DNA from: Enterococcus sp. 4G2_DIV0659
GTDB lineage: Bacteria; Bacillota; Bacilli; Lactobacillales; Enterococcaceae
Assembly (NCBI RefSeq): GCF_002140715.2
Contig: NZ_NGLE02000001.1
Span: forward strand, 290,001-354,000
Direction: 5' to 3'
DNA length: 64,000 nt
In this document: positions 33,238 through 42,178 of the stretch, in pieces
Layout: each line of letters starts with the position of its first letter
How positions within the stretch are numbered: position 1 is the stretch's first letter
Notes under the pieces: model-generated
What the model was told of the DNA's origin: nothing
Seen by the model: only the letters and a program-made list of their open reading frames with translations
Database searches by the model: none
Position numbers and translations under genes: made by a program

Positions 33238-33975
33238 TCATCTATCTCCTTTTACATTTTTATTAAATGTTTGTTCTAATCGAGCAAGTACTTCTTGGTA
33301 TACGGGGACTATTTCACCTAGGTTTCTGCGATAAACATCTTTATCTAAGTGAGCACCTGTTTTTTGATCCCATAGACGACAGGTGTCAGGTGTAATCTCA
33401 TCTGCTAATAAGATTGTTCCATCTGCTTTTGTACCAAACTCAATTTTAAAATCAATTAAGCGAATATCAATCTTCTTGAATAAATCAATCAATGCTTGAT
33501 TGATTAAACGAGCCTGATTTTTTATAAACTCAATCTCTTTTTCCGTCGCGATATCCAAGACTTTTATATGATCTTCATTGATAAATGGATCATCTAAGCG
33601 ATCTTCTTTGTAATAAAATTCTACAATCGGAAAAGGTAATTGTTGTCCCTCGTCCACATCCAATCGTTTCGCAAAGCTTCCTGCAGACACATTTCTAACA
33701 ACTACTTCTAAAGGAATAATCTTAAGCTCCAAAACCAATTGTTCGTTTTTTGATATTTTTTTAATAAAATGACTAGCGATCTCTTTTTTGTGAAGTTGTT
33801 CAAAAATAAATGTAGTTATCTCATTATTTAATGTGCCTTTTCCTTGAACCGCATCTTTCCTAGCACCATTTAGAGCCGTTGCTTGATCAAGATATGCTAC
33901 GCGTAATACGCCAGGATTATCGGTACTAAACAATTTTTTTGCTTTCCCTTCATACAATAAAGTGCTGACATCCAT
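33238..33975 (-). CDS. purC: SAICAR synthetase
   Basis: Joins CAIR and aspartate with ATP to form SAICAR (step 8). The 245-aa product begins MDVSTLLYEGKAKKLFST and includes LELKIIPLEVVVRNVSAGS, LIDFKIEFG and LADEITPDTCRLWD, the family signatures. It is the first gene of purCSQLFMNHD, behind a strong promoter and a PurBox pair. This gene order differs from Bacillus, where purE, K and B precede purC in one operon; here those three form a separate unit. Confidence 0.97.
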   Translation of the reverse strand: MDVSTLLYEGKAKKLFSTDNPGVLRVAYLDQATALNGARKDAVQGKGTLNNEITTFIFEQLHKKEIASHFIKKISKNEQLVLELKIIPLEVVVRNVSAGSFAKRLDVDEGQQLPFPIVEFYYKEDRLDDPFINEDHIKVLDIATEKEIEFIKNQARLINQALIDLFKKIDIRLIDFKIEFGTKADGTILLADEITPDTCRLWDQKTGAHLDKDVYRRNLGEIVPVYQEVLARLEQTFNKNVKGDR

Positions 33976-34047
33976 TAAATCTCACGTCCTTTTCTCGTAT
34001 ATTCAAAAACAAGATACAACTTATCGTTCGTTTATAACTTCATATCA

Positions 34048-34076
34048 ATCTTAGCAAGGTTCATTTCTACCGTCAA
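34048..34076 (-). promoter_or_regulatory. purC operon promoter
   Basis: Minus-strand TTGACG (34071-34076), 17-bp spacer, TAAGAT (34048-34053), about 75 bp before purC. Confidence 0.82.
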
Positions 34077-34084
34077 CAATTTAT

Positions 34085-34118
34085 TAACATTTTTATTAAA
34101 CGACGGACAAATCGTTCG
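34085..34118 (-). promoter_or_regulatory. PurR operator (PurBox pair) of the purC operon
   Basis: On the minus strand a strong box CGAACGATT (34110-34118), 16 bp, then a weaker inverted box AAAATGTTA (34085-34093). It ends 8 bp upstream of the -35 hexamer. One strong and one weak box in inverted orientation is the pattern known for Bacillus PurR. A further CGAACGATA half-site lies downstream of the promoter (34022-34030). Confidence 0.65.
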
Positions 34119-34173
34119 TCTTTTTCTGTATTCATTCATTATTTTAAAGAAATATTAAAACTAGTTGGAAGCA

Positions 34174-34202
34174 TTTACAACTATTCTCAAAAATGATATG
34201 CT
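34174..34202 (+). promoter_or_regulatory. Promoter of the small gene at 34.3 kb
   Basis: TTTACA (34174-34179), 17-bp spacer, TATGCT (34197-34202). It is divergent from the purC promoter about 100 bp away. Confidence 0.55.
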
Positions 34203-34275
34203 AAAAGAAAATGATCGTCGAAGCAATCACGCTATATTTTTATGGTCGTGATGAGTTTTAGGAGGGTATACTGGA

Positions 34276-34662
34276 ATGACTAGCGATTACGATGTTTTAG
34301 CGCAGGAATTTTTAGCAGGATTAGCAGCTGAAGAAAAGACAAAATTATACAATGATTTGCTTGCTTTAGAAGAAGTCCATAAGTTGAATCAACATAGCAC
34401 TTACTACACGTTTAAAAACTTAAAACGTGCAGCTCATCGGCACTCAGAAAGAAGAAAAAGAACATTTCACTATATGAATACTAACAACGATGAGTTAGTT
34501 ATACATCAAGTACATGAACAGCGTTTTTTCAAAAACAACTATTGCATTCATATTTATTTAAATAAAAAAGAGTGTAGTTATGTCATAATTGACGATTTGC
34601 TTTCACGGTTAAAAGCACCTAGGATTTCACATAGACAGACTTTTCGTGAAATTACAGTATAA
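34276..34662 (+). CDS. Hypothetical protein, 128 aa
   Basis: I do not recognise this protein. It is soluble, with an acidic helical N-terminus (SDYDVLAQEFLAGLAAEEK), a basic middle rich in Arg/His (LKRAAHRHSERRKRTFHYM, residues ~51-69) and a C-terminal part of alternating hydrophobic strands. No signal peptide or membrane segment. GGAGGG lies 9 nt before ATG and a promoter is visible, so it looks like a genuine gene. It sits on the plus strand between the purC and purEKB units, followed 79 bp later by the pyrophosphatase-like gene. Confidence 0.65.
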   Translation: MTSDYDVLAQEFLAGLAAEEKTKLYNDLLALEEVHKLNQHSTYYTFKNLKRAAHRHSERRKRTFHYMNTNNDELVIHQVHEQRFFKNNYCIHIYLNKKECSYVIIDDLLSRLKAPRISHRQTFREITV

Positions 34663-34741
34663 ATAGTTTATAAATGATCGTTATCTTGGTTAGGACTTTG
34701 TACTTCCTAGCTAAGATTTTTTTATAAAAAAGGAGATTCAT

Positions 34742-35065
34742 ATGGAAAGGCTAAAGGTTATAGTGACTGTTGATCGAGAAATTGGTTATCAAGATTCTTT
34801 TGGGACTGTTTATCCTGTGAATTATGGTTTCATTCAAGGTGTAATCGGTGGCGATAATGAAGAACAGGATGCTTACATTTTAAACATCCTCCCTAAAAAA
34901 GTTACTTCTTTTACAGGTATTGTGGCTGCAGTGATTCATCGAAGGGATGATAATGAAACAAAATGGATCGTCATACCAGAGGGGACAACAATTACAGAAG
35001 AAACAATCATTAAGGAAACATATTTTATTGAGCAATATTTTGACAGCTATGTTGAATTACTTTAG
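34742..35065 (+). CDS. Inorganic pyrophosphatase-like protein, short
   Basis: A 107-aa protein resembling family I soluble inorganic pyrophosphatases. It has YPVNYGFIQGVIGG (compare YPxNYGxIPxT), then D38-N-E-E-Q-D43, which aligns with the DxDPxD metal site, and a DDNETKWIVIPEG strand. It is little more than half the usual ~170 aa and lacks the C-terminal helix and the Tyr-Lys pair; the middle Asp of the metal site is Glu. Catalysis is therefore doubtful. AAAGGAG precedes ATG by 6 nt. It ends at a strong shared terminator. Position between purine operons, whose reactions release pyrophosphate, is suggestive only. Confidence 0.7.
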   Translation: MERLKVIVTVDREIGYQDSFGTVYPVNYGFIQGVIGGDNEEQDAYILNILPKKVTSFTGIVAAVIHRRDDNETKWIVIPEGTTITEETIIKETYFIEQYFDSYVELL

Positions 35066-35071
35066 TGAGAT

Positions 35072-35117
35072 AAAAAAGCGTTCGGACGAAAAGTTGATTT
35101 CGTCCGAACGCTTTTTT
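35072..35117. terminator. Bidirectional terminator between PPase-like gene and purB
   Basis: Perfect stem AAAAAAGCGTTCGGACGAAA / TTTCGTCCGAACGCTTTTTT with a 6-nt loop, between convergent genes. Confidence 0.94.
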
Positions 35118-35131
35118 ATTTTTCTATGGAT

Positions 35132-36427
35132 TTAAGCCAAACCTACACGTTTAAAAATAACATCAACATTTTTTAAATGATAATTATAATCAAATGCATC
35201 ATCCAGTTCTTCTTTTGTTAAAATTGAAGTGATTTTTTCATCTGCTTCCAATAATGGTCTAAAGGCCGTCTGATGATCCCATGCATATGCTGTTTTTGGT
35301 TGAACCAAATCATACGCTGCTTCTCTTGCCATTCCATGATCAATCAATTTCAATAATACACGTTGGCTATAAATCAATCCGTAGGTTGCGTCCATATTTC
35401 GTTTCATGTTTTCAGGGAATACGGTTAAATTTTCTACAATGTTTGAAAAACGATTCAGCATATAATCTAATAAAATCGTTGTATCAGGAATAATGATCCG
35501 TTCGGCAGAGGAATGAGAAATATCACGCTCATGCCACAAAGTCACATTTTCATAAGCTGTTATCATGTGACCGCGAATCACCCGAGCAAGTCCAGTCATA
35601 TTTTCTGAACCGATTGGGTTTCGTTTATGAGGCATCGCTGAAGACCCTTTTTGTCCTTTAGCAAAAAATTCTTCTACTTCTCGTGTTTCAGATTTTTGTA
35701 AAGCACGGATTTCTGTAGCAAATTTTTCAATGCTCGTTGCAACTAATGCCATCGCTGATACATATTCAGCATGTAAATCACGAGGGAGAACTTGTGTCGA
35801 AATTTCTTGTGCTCGAATGCCAAGCTTTCCACAAACGTATTCTTCTACAAAAGGAGAAATATTGGCAAATGTTCCTACTGCGCCACTGATTTTTCCAGCT
35901 TCTACACCTTTAGCTGCATGTTCAAAACGTTCCACATTTCTTTTCATTTCAGAATACCAAAGAGCTAACTTTAAGCCAAATGTGGTTGGTTCGGCATGGA
36001 CGCCATGTGTACGTCCCATCATTACAGTGTCTTTATGTTCTTTAGCTTTTTCTCCAATAATTGCTGTAAATTTCTTTAAATCTTCTCGCAAAATATCATT
36101 TGCTTGTTTCAATAAATAGCCATAAGCAGTATCCACTACATCTGTACTTGTTAGACCATAATGAACCCATTTACGCTCTTCACCTAAAGTTTCAGAAACA
36201 GCGCGAGTAAACGCCACCACATCATGTCTCGTTTCTGCTTCAATTTCTAAAATCCGGTCTACATCAAAGGAAGCATTGTCACGAATTTTTTGTACATCTT
36301 CTTTAGGAATTTCTCCAAGTTCTGCCCAAGCTTCGTCAGCTAGAATCTCTACTTCCAACCAAGCTTTATAGCGGTTTTCATCTGTCCAAATAGCACCCAT
36401 CTCAGGTCGTGTATAACGATCAATCAT
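35132..36427 (-). CDS. purB: Adenylosuccinate lyase
   Basis: Removes fumarate from SAICAR and from adenylosuccinate, so it serves both de novo IMP synthesis and AMP formation. The 431-aa homotetramer protein begins [23 protein letters not shown]. The fumarase/lyase superfamily signature is [16 protein letters not shown], with [16 protein letters not shown] and [12 protein letters not shown] as the other active-site segments. AAGGAG precedes ATG. Third gene of purEKB, 18 bp after purK. Confidence 0.97.
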   Translation of the reverse strand: MIDRYTRPEMGAIWTDENRYKAWLEVEILADEAWAELGEIPKEDVQKIRDNASFDVDRILEIEAETRHDVVAFTRAVSETLGEERKWVHYGLTSTDVVDTAYGYLLKQANDILREDLKKFTAIIGEKAKEHKDTVMMGRTHGVHAEPTTFGLKLALWYSEMKRNVERFEHAAKGVEAGKISGAVGTFANISPFVEEYVCGKLGIRAQEISTQVLPRDLHAEYVSAMALVATSIEKFATEIRALQKSETREVEEFFAKGQKGSSAMPHKRNPIGSENMTGLARVIRGHMITAYENVTLWHERDISHSSAERIIIPDTTILLDYMLNRFSNIVENLTVFPENMKRNMDATYGLIYSQRVLLKLIDHGMAREAAYDLVQPKTAYAWDHQTAFRPLLEADEKITSILTKEELDDAFDYNYHLKNVDVIFKRVGLA

Positions 36428-36445
36428 TCGTTTATTAGCTCCTTT

Positions 36446-37573
36446 TTAATCCCAAATACTGGTTTGATAAATATCTTCTAATGTATCAAAAATATCGTCT
36501 GTTAAAATTGTAATATGTCCCATTTTTCTGCCTGGTTTTGCATCGGCTTTTCCATAATAATGAAAATGCCAATCTGGTTTATCAGCAATGATATCCATCG
36601 TTTCGTAAATCTCATTCCCTAAAATATTAACCATCACCGCTTCTGATAATAACTCAACTTCTGGCAACGGCCATCCACAGATACCACGGATATGCGTATC
36701 AAATTGACTAATGGAACATGCTTCAATTGAATAATGTCCTGAATTATGAGGTCTTGGTGCCAATTCGTTCACATAGATCCCGCCATTACTCGTTAAAAAC
36801 ATTTCGACAGCTAGCGTTCCAGCTAAATCAACTGCTTCGGCTATAACACGAGCAATTCGTTGCGCTTCTTCAATTACTTCTTCATCAACTCTTGCAGGAG
36901 CAATTGTTTCATGGAGAATATTTTGGCGATGAATATTTTCAACTACAGGAAATACGGTGATTTCTCCTTTTCCATTACCGCTCACTAAAACAGAGATTTC
37001 TTTTTCGTACGGTATCCAAGCCTCTAGCACACAAGTACCTTCTCTAAGAAGATTCATAGAAGGAGCTAAATCAGAGGTGCTGTATAGCACAAACTGCCCT
37101 TTTCCGTCATAACCGCCTCTTGTTGTTTTCAATACGCAAGGATAACCGATTCCATCAATTGCTTCTTGGATATCCGTAGGGCTAACAATTGTAGCGTAGG
37201 GTGCAATAACAATATTATTCGCTTCTAAAAATGATTTTTCCAGCAATCGATCTTGAGTAATCGCTAAAAGATCTGTTCCTTGTGGAATATTTACAAACTC
37301 CTGAACATGCATCAATGCCTCAACATCAACATTTTCAAATTCATAAGTCAGTACCTGGCAACGTTTTGCCAGCTCTTCTAAGGCTTCCAAATCGTCATAA
37401 TCAGCTAATAAATGCCAGTCTGCTACTTGTGCTGCGGGACAATCAACCGTTGGATCTAAAACGCCAACACGAAAACCCATTTCCCGTGCACTAAGCGCCA
37501 TCATTCTGCCTAACTGGCCACCGCCGATAATACCGATCATTTGACCCGGTAATAGTGGGTTATTCAAGCTCAT
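36446..37573 (-). CDS. purK: N5-carboxyaminoimidazole ribonucleotide synthase
   Basis: ATP-grasp enzyme converting AIR, bicarbonate and ATP to N5-CAIR (step 6a). The 375-aa protein has the N-terminal [23 protein letters not shown] dinucleotide-like fold, the ATP-grasp loop [13 protein letters not shown] and [21 protein letters not shown] at 37571-37573 overlaps the end of purE by 14 nt; a GTG one codon earlier is possible. Confidence 0.96.
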   Translation of the reverse strand: MSLNNPLLPGQMIGIIGGGQLGRMMALSAREMGFRVGVLDPTVDCPAAQVADWHLLADYDDLEALEELAKRCQVLTYEFENVDVEALMHVQEFVNIPQGTDLLAITQDRLLEKSFLEANNIVIAPYATIVSPTDIQEAIDGIGYPCVLKTTRGGYDGKGQFVLYSTSDLAPSMNLLREGTCVLEAWIPYEKEISVLVSGNGKGEITVFPVVENIHRQNILHETIAPARVDEEVIEEAQRIARVIAEAVDLAGTLAVEMFLTSNGGIYVNELAPRPHNSGHYSIEACSISQFDTHIRGICGWPLPEVELLSEAVMVNILGNEIYETMDIIADKPDWHFHYYGKADAKPGRKMGHITILTDDIFDTLEDIYQTSIWD

Positions 37574-38048
37574 CACTACTTTCCATCACAGTTTCTTCGA
37601 GAAATTTACGACGTTCATCTAATTTCCCTGCTAACTCTACATCATACATGGAAAGCATCTGAACTGCAAGCAGTCCGGCGTTCAATGCACCCGCTTTTCC
37701 AATAGCAGTCGTCGCAACAGGGACGCCACCTGGCATTTGAACAATGGACAGTAATGAATCTAGCCCATTCAACGCTTTCGACTGAACTGGGACACCGATT
37801 ACCGGTAACGTTGTTTTAGCCGCCACCATGCCTGGTAAATGAGCCGCACCACCTGCTCCAGCAATAATCACTTTGATTCCACGACTACGCGCATTCTCTG
37901 CAAATTCAAACATATAATCAGGCGTTCTATGCGCAGAAACAACTTTTTTTTCGTAAGAAATACCAAACTCATCCAAACTATCACAAGCATGTTTCATTGT
38001 TTCCCAGTCAGATGCACTTCCCATAATCACTGAAACTAAGACAGACAT
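37560..38048 (-). CDS. purE: N5-CAIR mutase
   Basis: Class I PurE, 162 aa, isomerising N5-CAIR to CAIR (step 6b), which agrees with the presence of purK. The N-terminal signature is [15 protein letters not shown] (family GSxSDW), followed by [15 protein letters not shown] and [17 protein letters not shown]. Cytosolic octamer in the family. First gene of purEKB, behind its own PurBox pair and promoter. Confidence 0.97.
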   Translation of the reverse strand: MSVLVSVIMGSASDWETMKHACDSLDEFGISYEKKVVSAHRTPDYMFEFAENARSRGIKVIIAGAGGAAHLPGMVAAKTTLPVIGVPVQSKALNGLDSLLSIVQMPGGVPVATTAIGKAGALNAGLLAVQMLSMYDVELAGKLDERRKFLEETVMESSDELE

Positions 38049-38078
38049 GATATTCCCCTTCCTTTTTTATTCACTTTT

Positions 38079-38107
38079 ATTTTATCAACGGAACAGACAA
38101 CTGTCAA
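38079..38107 (-). promoter_or_regulatory. purEKB promoter
   Basis: Minus-strand TTGACA (38102-38107), 17-bp spacer, TAAAAT (38079-38084), 30 bp before purE. Confidence 0.85.
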
Positions 38108-38115
38108 AGTAAAAT

Positions 38116-38149
38116 CGAATAATAAAGATTTTTTTAATCTTAATGTTCG
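38116..38149 (-). promoter_or_regulatory. PurR operator (PurBox pair) of purEKB
   Basis: Minus-strand CGAACATTA (38141-38149), 16-bp spacer, inverted TATTATTCG (38116-38124), just upstream of the -35 box. It is the clearest PurBox pair in the window. Confidence 0.8.
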
Positions 38150-38154
38150 TTATA

Positions 38155-38197
38155 TACAAACAAAAAAAGAAAAACCAGAAAATCATCCGGTTTTTCT
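38155..38197 (-). terminator. Terminator of xpt-pbuX
   Basis: On the minus strand AGAAAAACC / GGTTTTTCT arms are followed by TTTTTTTG. It lies directly between the pbuX stop and the purEKB operator. Confidence 0.85.
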
Positions 38198-38202
38198 CAT
38201 TG

Positions 38203-39537
38203 TTACACTTCTTCAGATCCTTCTTGACTTTTCAATCCGTTAAATAATAAATTCAAAATTATCGCCGTTAAACTACTCATTACAATCCCATTTCCAGTAA
38301 ACATTCTGACCGTTTCTGGCATTTGCTGGAACAATGTAGGAATCATATTGAATCCCAAACCAAAACCGATAGAAATGGCAATGATCAACAAATTCTTATC
38401 ATTTGTATAATCAACTTTTGATAACATCCGCATTCCTTGCACTGCCACCATGCCAAACATGACTAACATTCCACCGCCTAATACAGGTTCTGGAATAATC
38501 TGAGCAACAGCGCCAACTTTTGGTAATAACCCCAACGCTATCAAAAAGAACGCTGAATAATAAATCGGGCGGCGAGTTTTGATCCCTGAAAGTTGAACTA
38601 AACCAACATTTTGGGAAAAACCAGTATAAGGAAATGTATTAAAGATTCCACCTAAGATAACGGCCAATCCTTCCGCACGGTATCCTTTTTTCAACTCTTC
38701 TTCTCCGACTTTCTTCCCTGTAATATCTCCTAACGCAAAATAAACCCCTGTCGACTCAACCATACTTACTATAGAAATAATAATCATCAAAAGAATAGAC
38801 GAAAAATCAAAAGTTGGTGTACCAAAATAAAAAGGTTGAGGAAAATGGAACCATGTTGCTTCACCAACAGGCGCCAAATTGACTTGTCCTAATACGGCAG
38901 CAAGGATTGTTCCACCAACTAAGCCCACTAAAACGGCGATTGACTTTATAAATCCTCGTCCCCAAACTTGAACAACAATAATCAAACCAATCGTTACAAA
39001 AGCTAAAAGTAAATTAGTGGTCTCTCCAAAATTAGTCGCAGTTGCTTGACCTCCACCCATTTTTTCAACGGCTACTGGTATTAAAGTCAAACCTATCACA
39101 GTGATAACTGTTCCAGTTACCAACGGAGGAAATAATTTTTTAATCTTTGAAAACATTCCTGACACAAGAACAACAAAAATCCCTGATGCAATGATCGATC
39201 CGTAAATTGCCCCTACGCCTTTATCGCTACCAATCATGATTAATGGTGCTACTGCTTGAATTGCACAACCTAAAACTACTGGTAAACCAATTCCAAAAAA
39301 TTTATTCACTGTTAGCTGCAATAATGTCGCAATACCACACATGAAAATATCAATAGAAATCAAATAAGTCATTTGCTCTGAATTAAAATTCAGCCCTGTC
39401 CCAATCAATAATGGAACGGCCACTGCTCCAGCATACATCGCTAATAAATGTTGTAAGCCTAATACTGCCGCTTTGCCATTTTGATTTTGTGTTTCTGATT
39501 GGTTCTGTTTATCCATTTGTTTTATTTTACTTTCCAA
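38203..39537 (-). CDS. pbuX: Xanthine permease PbuX (NCS2)
   Basis: Proton symporter for xanthine, 444 aa, with about 12-14 helices. NCS2 features: GLQHLLAMYAGAVAVPLLIG, the QxP-like region, STGVYFALGDITG and GGIFNTFPYTGFSQNVGLVQLSG with the conserved Asn-Thr-Phe motif. It begins at TTG (39535-39537), 10 nt after a GAGGGGG run at the end of xpt; the next ATG is seven codons later without a ribosome site. Two bases after the xpt stop: the standard xpt-pbuX salvage operon. Confidence 0.95.
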   Translation of the reverse strand: MESKIKQMDKQNQSETQNQNGKAAVLGLQHLLAMYAGAVAVPLLIGTGLNFNSEQMTYLISIDIFMCGIATLLQLTVNKFFGIGLPVVLGCAIQAVAPLIMIGSDKGVGAIYGSIIASGIFVVLVSGMFSKIKKLFPPLVTGTVITVIGLTLIPVAVEKMGGGQATATNFGETTNLLLAFVTIGLIIVVQVWGRGFIKSIAVLVGLVGGTILAAVLGQVNLAPVGEATWFHFPQPFYFGTPTFDFSSILLMIIISIVSMVESTGVYFALGDITGKKVGEEELKKGYRAEGLAVILGGIFNTFPYTGFSQNVGLVQLSGIKTRRPIYYSAFFLIALGLLPKVGAVAQIIPEPVLGGGMLVMFGMVAVQGMRMLSKVDYTNDKNLLIIAISIGFGLGFNMIPTLFQQMPETVRMFTGNGIVMSSLTAIILNLLFNGLKSQEGSEEV

Positions 39538-39539
39538 GC

Positions 39540-40136
<597 letters not shown>

Positions 40137-40169
40137 TCAACAATTTTTCTCTTGTCTATTCTTTTTTGA

Positions 40170-40206
40170 AAACAAAAAAGCCTTTCTTGCGTAAGCAAAA
40201 AAGGGC
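40170..40206 (-). terminator. Riboswitch expression-platform terminator
   Basis: On the minus strand GCCCTTTTTTGC / GCAAGAAAGGC with a 4-nt loop is followed by TTTTTTG, between aptamer and xpt. Ligand binding is expected to favour this hairpin and stop transcription. Confidence 0.85.
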
Positions 40207-40222
40207 ATTAAACACTTTTTTA

Positions 40223-40285
40223 CTTATAGACCAACATTTACGGTGTTGGGTAGAGACGGTCATCCATATTATGACCATATATAAG
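40223..40285 (-). ncRNA. Purine riboswitch aptamer, guanine type
   Basis: The minus strand folds as a purine aptamer. P1 is CUUAUA (plus 40280-40285) with UAUAAG (40223-40228). P2/L2 holds AUGGAUGACC, J2/3 GUCUCUACC and P3/L3 ACACCGUAAAUGU. J3/1 reads GGUCUAUAAG; the specificity position (74 in B. subtilis xpt) is C, so guanine, hypoxanthine or xanthine is expected, not adenine. It precedes a terminator hairpin and xpt-pbuX. Confidence 0.93.
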
Positions 40286-40302
40286 CTTCTTTGTATTACT
40301 AT

Positions 40303-40331
40303 ACAATAGTACAAAATGCTGAAAATTTCAA
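40303..40331 (-). promoter_or_regulatory. xpt-pbuX promoter
   Basis: Minus-strand TTGAAA (40326-40331), 17-bp spacer, TATTGT (40303-40308), placing the start a few bases before the aptamer. The rest of 40.33-40.47 kb is AT-rich with no visible feature. Confidence 0.7.
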
Positions 40332-40471
40332 CGAAATACTGAAATTTTTCAATTAAAGTTTTCACATTATCCGATCATTCTTATCAAAAAACTGCTAAAA
40401 CGTTACAGTTTTCAACGTATAAATAAAAATTTCAACGACTTATATTTGTTTAAAAAATTGAAAAAACGAAC

Positions 40472-40509
40472 AAAAAAAGCAGAGCGCCGATTCTTCGGTT
40501 CGCTCTACT
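40472..40509 (-). terminator. Terminator after the TIM-barrel gene
   Basis: On the minus strand GTAGAGCG / CGCTCTGC arms extended by CCGAAGAATCGG are followed by TTTTTTTG. Confidence 0.88.
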
Positions 40510-40553
40510 TTATCATCAGCTCGAAAGATTGTGTGAACTATACTTCATATTTT

Positions 40554-41237
40554 TTACTGATTAGTTGGTTTTTCTAAATTTCGGTATTTGTCCATTTTAT
40601 GGCTGAACAATTCACCATTACTCGGCGGTGTGTAAGTAATCGCATTCGCTCCTGCTTCAATTGTCTCTTCAATGGAAGCATCAGTTGGGCCTCCTGTAGC
40701 AATAATTGGCAGCTCTGGATAGTTATCACGGAAAAACTTAACTGTTTTTGCCGTCTCCTTCCCTGCGCTAATATTGATCATTGTCACTCCTGCTGCCAAT
40801 TTCTCATCAATAGGCGTATGAATTGATGTAACTGTACTCACAACAGGAATATCTACAACCTCACAGACCATTTCAACTGTTTCCACAGGTGTTGGGCCAT
40901 TTAAAACCACCCCAATCGACCCTTGGGCTTCTGCAAATAAACTCATATAAGCTGAGCGCTGTCCTTGTGTTAGACCGCCTCCCACACCAGAAAAAACAGG
41001 AATATCCGCTGCTTCAATAATACTTTTTGTAATGGCTGGATGCGGTGTAAATGGATACACCGCAATAACTGCATTCGCATCTGTATTTCTAATAATAGCA
41101 ATATCTGTTGTAAAAATAATTGATTTAATTTTTTTGCCAAAAATTCTGATACCACTTGCTTTTGCAATGACTTTTGGCACTTGAACGATATCTTGCTTTA
41201 ACGGTGTGACAATTTCGGGAACCCATTTTTCATTCAT
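40554..41237 (-). CDS. Conserved TIM-barrel protein of unknown function
   Basis: Soluble 227-aa protein with the strand-helix rhythm of a beta/alpha barrel and a C-terminal phosphate-binding-like segment (IIATGGPTDASIEETIEAGANAITYTPPS, residues ~182-210 in part). Other conserved-looking parts are FSGVGGGLTQGQRS and VVLNGPTPVETVEMV. Database entries for relatives are often labelled hydrolase without evidence. I cannot name a reaction. ATG at 41235-41237 has AAGGAG 8 nt upstream; a GTG three codons earlier overlaps the ribosome site. Last gene of a four-gene unit, 20 bp after the glucosaminidase gene. Confidence 0.75.
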   Translation of the reverse strand: MNEKWVPEIVTPLKQDIVQVPKVIAKASGIRIFGKKIKSIIFTTDIAIIRNTDANAVIAVYPFTPHPAITKSIIEAADIPVFSGVGGGLTQGQRSAYMSLFAEAQGSIGVVLNGPTPVETVEMVCEVVDIPVVSTVTSIHTPIDEKLAAGVTMINISAGKETAKTVKFFRDNYPELPIIATGGPTDASIEETIEAGANAITYTPPSNGELFSHKMDKYRNLEKPTNQ

Positions 41238-41257
41238 CCAATACACTCCTTTTTATC

Positions 41258-41881
41258 TCAGTGATCATATTGATCAAGATCGTAGCTTTCAATCACGTGG
41301 ATCACTTTGTCTGCGTATGTAGGATCAGTGGCATATCCAGCATCTTGTAAAGCTTTTGCCGCCTGTTTATAATTTTTGGCTAAAAGAACATGCTCATATA
41401 AACGAGGATTCCATGTCACACCATTAACAAACAACCGCGTATGGTCATCCATCGACTCTTCCCAAGTATTATATACCCTAAAGTCCCCTTGGATGACGAT
41501 CCACTCTTCATTGATATACTCTTTTGTTTCAAGATTGATTTTTTTCTGATTGCCGTATGCTTTGATCCCAAATAAATTATTGTATTTGGACGCTAGCGTA
41601 CTTTGTCCCCAATTTGATTCTAAAATTCCTTGTCCAATAATAATACTTGGTAAAACGCCGTACGAAGCTTGTAATTCTTTCGCATGAGGACTGATTCTAT
41701 CAATAAATTGTTCTTTTGATACTTGCTCATTTTGCTGAGCTGTCTCAACTTCTGTTTCTGAGCTATCAGATAAAATATTGATTGAAAAAATAAACACTAC
41801 TCCCACAATTAACAAACCTGCAAACAATGCTGGTAAATTGTTTTTTCTCACTTTTTTCTTTTTATACCTTTGACTGTTCAT
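41258..41881 (-). CDS. Membrane-anchored GH73 N-acetylglucosaminidase
   Basis: Peptidoglycan hydrolase of 207 aa: a basic N-terminus, one transmembrane helix (about 16-36), a Ser/Glu/Gln-rich linker and a GH73 (FlgJ/AcmA-type) domain. Catalytic Glu is E88 in GQGILESNWGQS, followed by KYNNLFGIKAY, EWIVIQGDFRVYNTWEESMDDHT and the C-terminal YATDPTYADKV. It lacks LysM repeats, so it is anchored by the membrane helix alone. ATG at 41879-41881 was chosen, with AGGGA upstream; the frame to 41932 has no ribosome site. Confidence 0.88.
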   Translation of the reverse strand: MNSQRYKKKKVRKNNLPALFAGLLIVGVVFIFSINILSDSSETEVETAQQNEQVSKEQFIDRISPHAKELQASYGVLPSIIIGQGILESNWGQSTLASKYNNLFGIKAYGNQKKINLETKEYINEEWIVIQGDFRVYNTWEESMDDHTRLFVNGVTWNPRLYEHVLLAKNYKQAAKALQDAGYATDPTYADKVIHVIESYDLDQYDH

Positions 41882-41974
41882 ACATTCCCTACTTTGTTGT
41901 ATATTCGTTCCTGTGCCTATTACATTTGGCATAGAACAATGGCTGACTGATTATATCAGTTTTACTTTATATAA

Positions 41975-42157
41975 TCAATTACCAGCTGTTGTAGTCGTAG
42001 TTGTCGATTGTTTTGTTTGCACTTCAGATGTCGTTGTTTCTTTTGTACCTTCACTTGTATTCATTGGTTTATCTTTGGATGGGCTCTGTCCGAAAAAAAC
42101 AAAAATAACAGCACCTAGTACTATAATGACGGATAAAATACCTAGAATCTGCTTCAC
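41975..42157 (-). CDS. Small single-pass membrane protein
   Basis: 60-aa protein: one N-terminal hydrophobic helix (residues 4-23), then an exposed Ser/Thr/Lys-rich tail ending in six consecutive threonines and AGN. It begins at GTG (42155-42157), 7 nt after GGGAGA. Function unknown. It lies in the same direction between an unknown gene and the GH73 hydrolase, so a cell-surface role is plausible. Confidence 0.6.
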   Translation of the reverse strand: MKQILGILSVIIVLGAVIFVFFGQSPSKDKPMNTSEGTKETTTSEVQTKQSTTTTTTAGN

Positions 42158-42178
42158 AAAAAAATCTCCCTCGCTTAC

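Noticed and set aside
40223..40285. Adenine-type riboswitch
   Set aside because: The specificity position in J3/1 is C, not U, and the regulated genes are xpt-pbuX.
40156..40365. 69-aa minus-strand frame before xpt
   Set aside because: It is made of the riboswitch aptamer and terminator.
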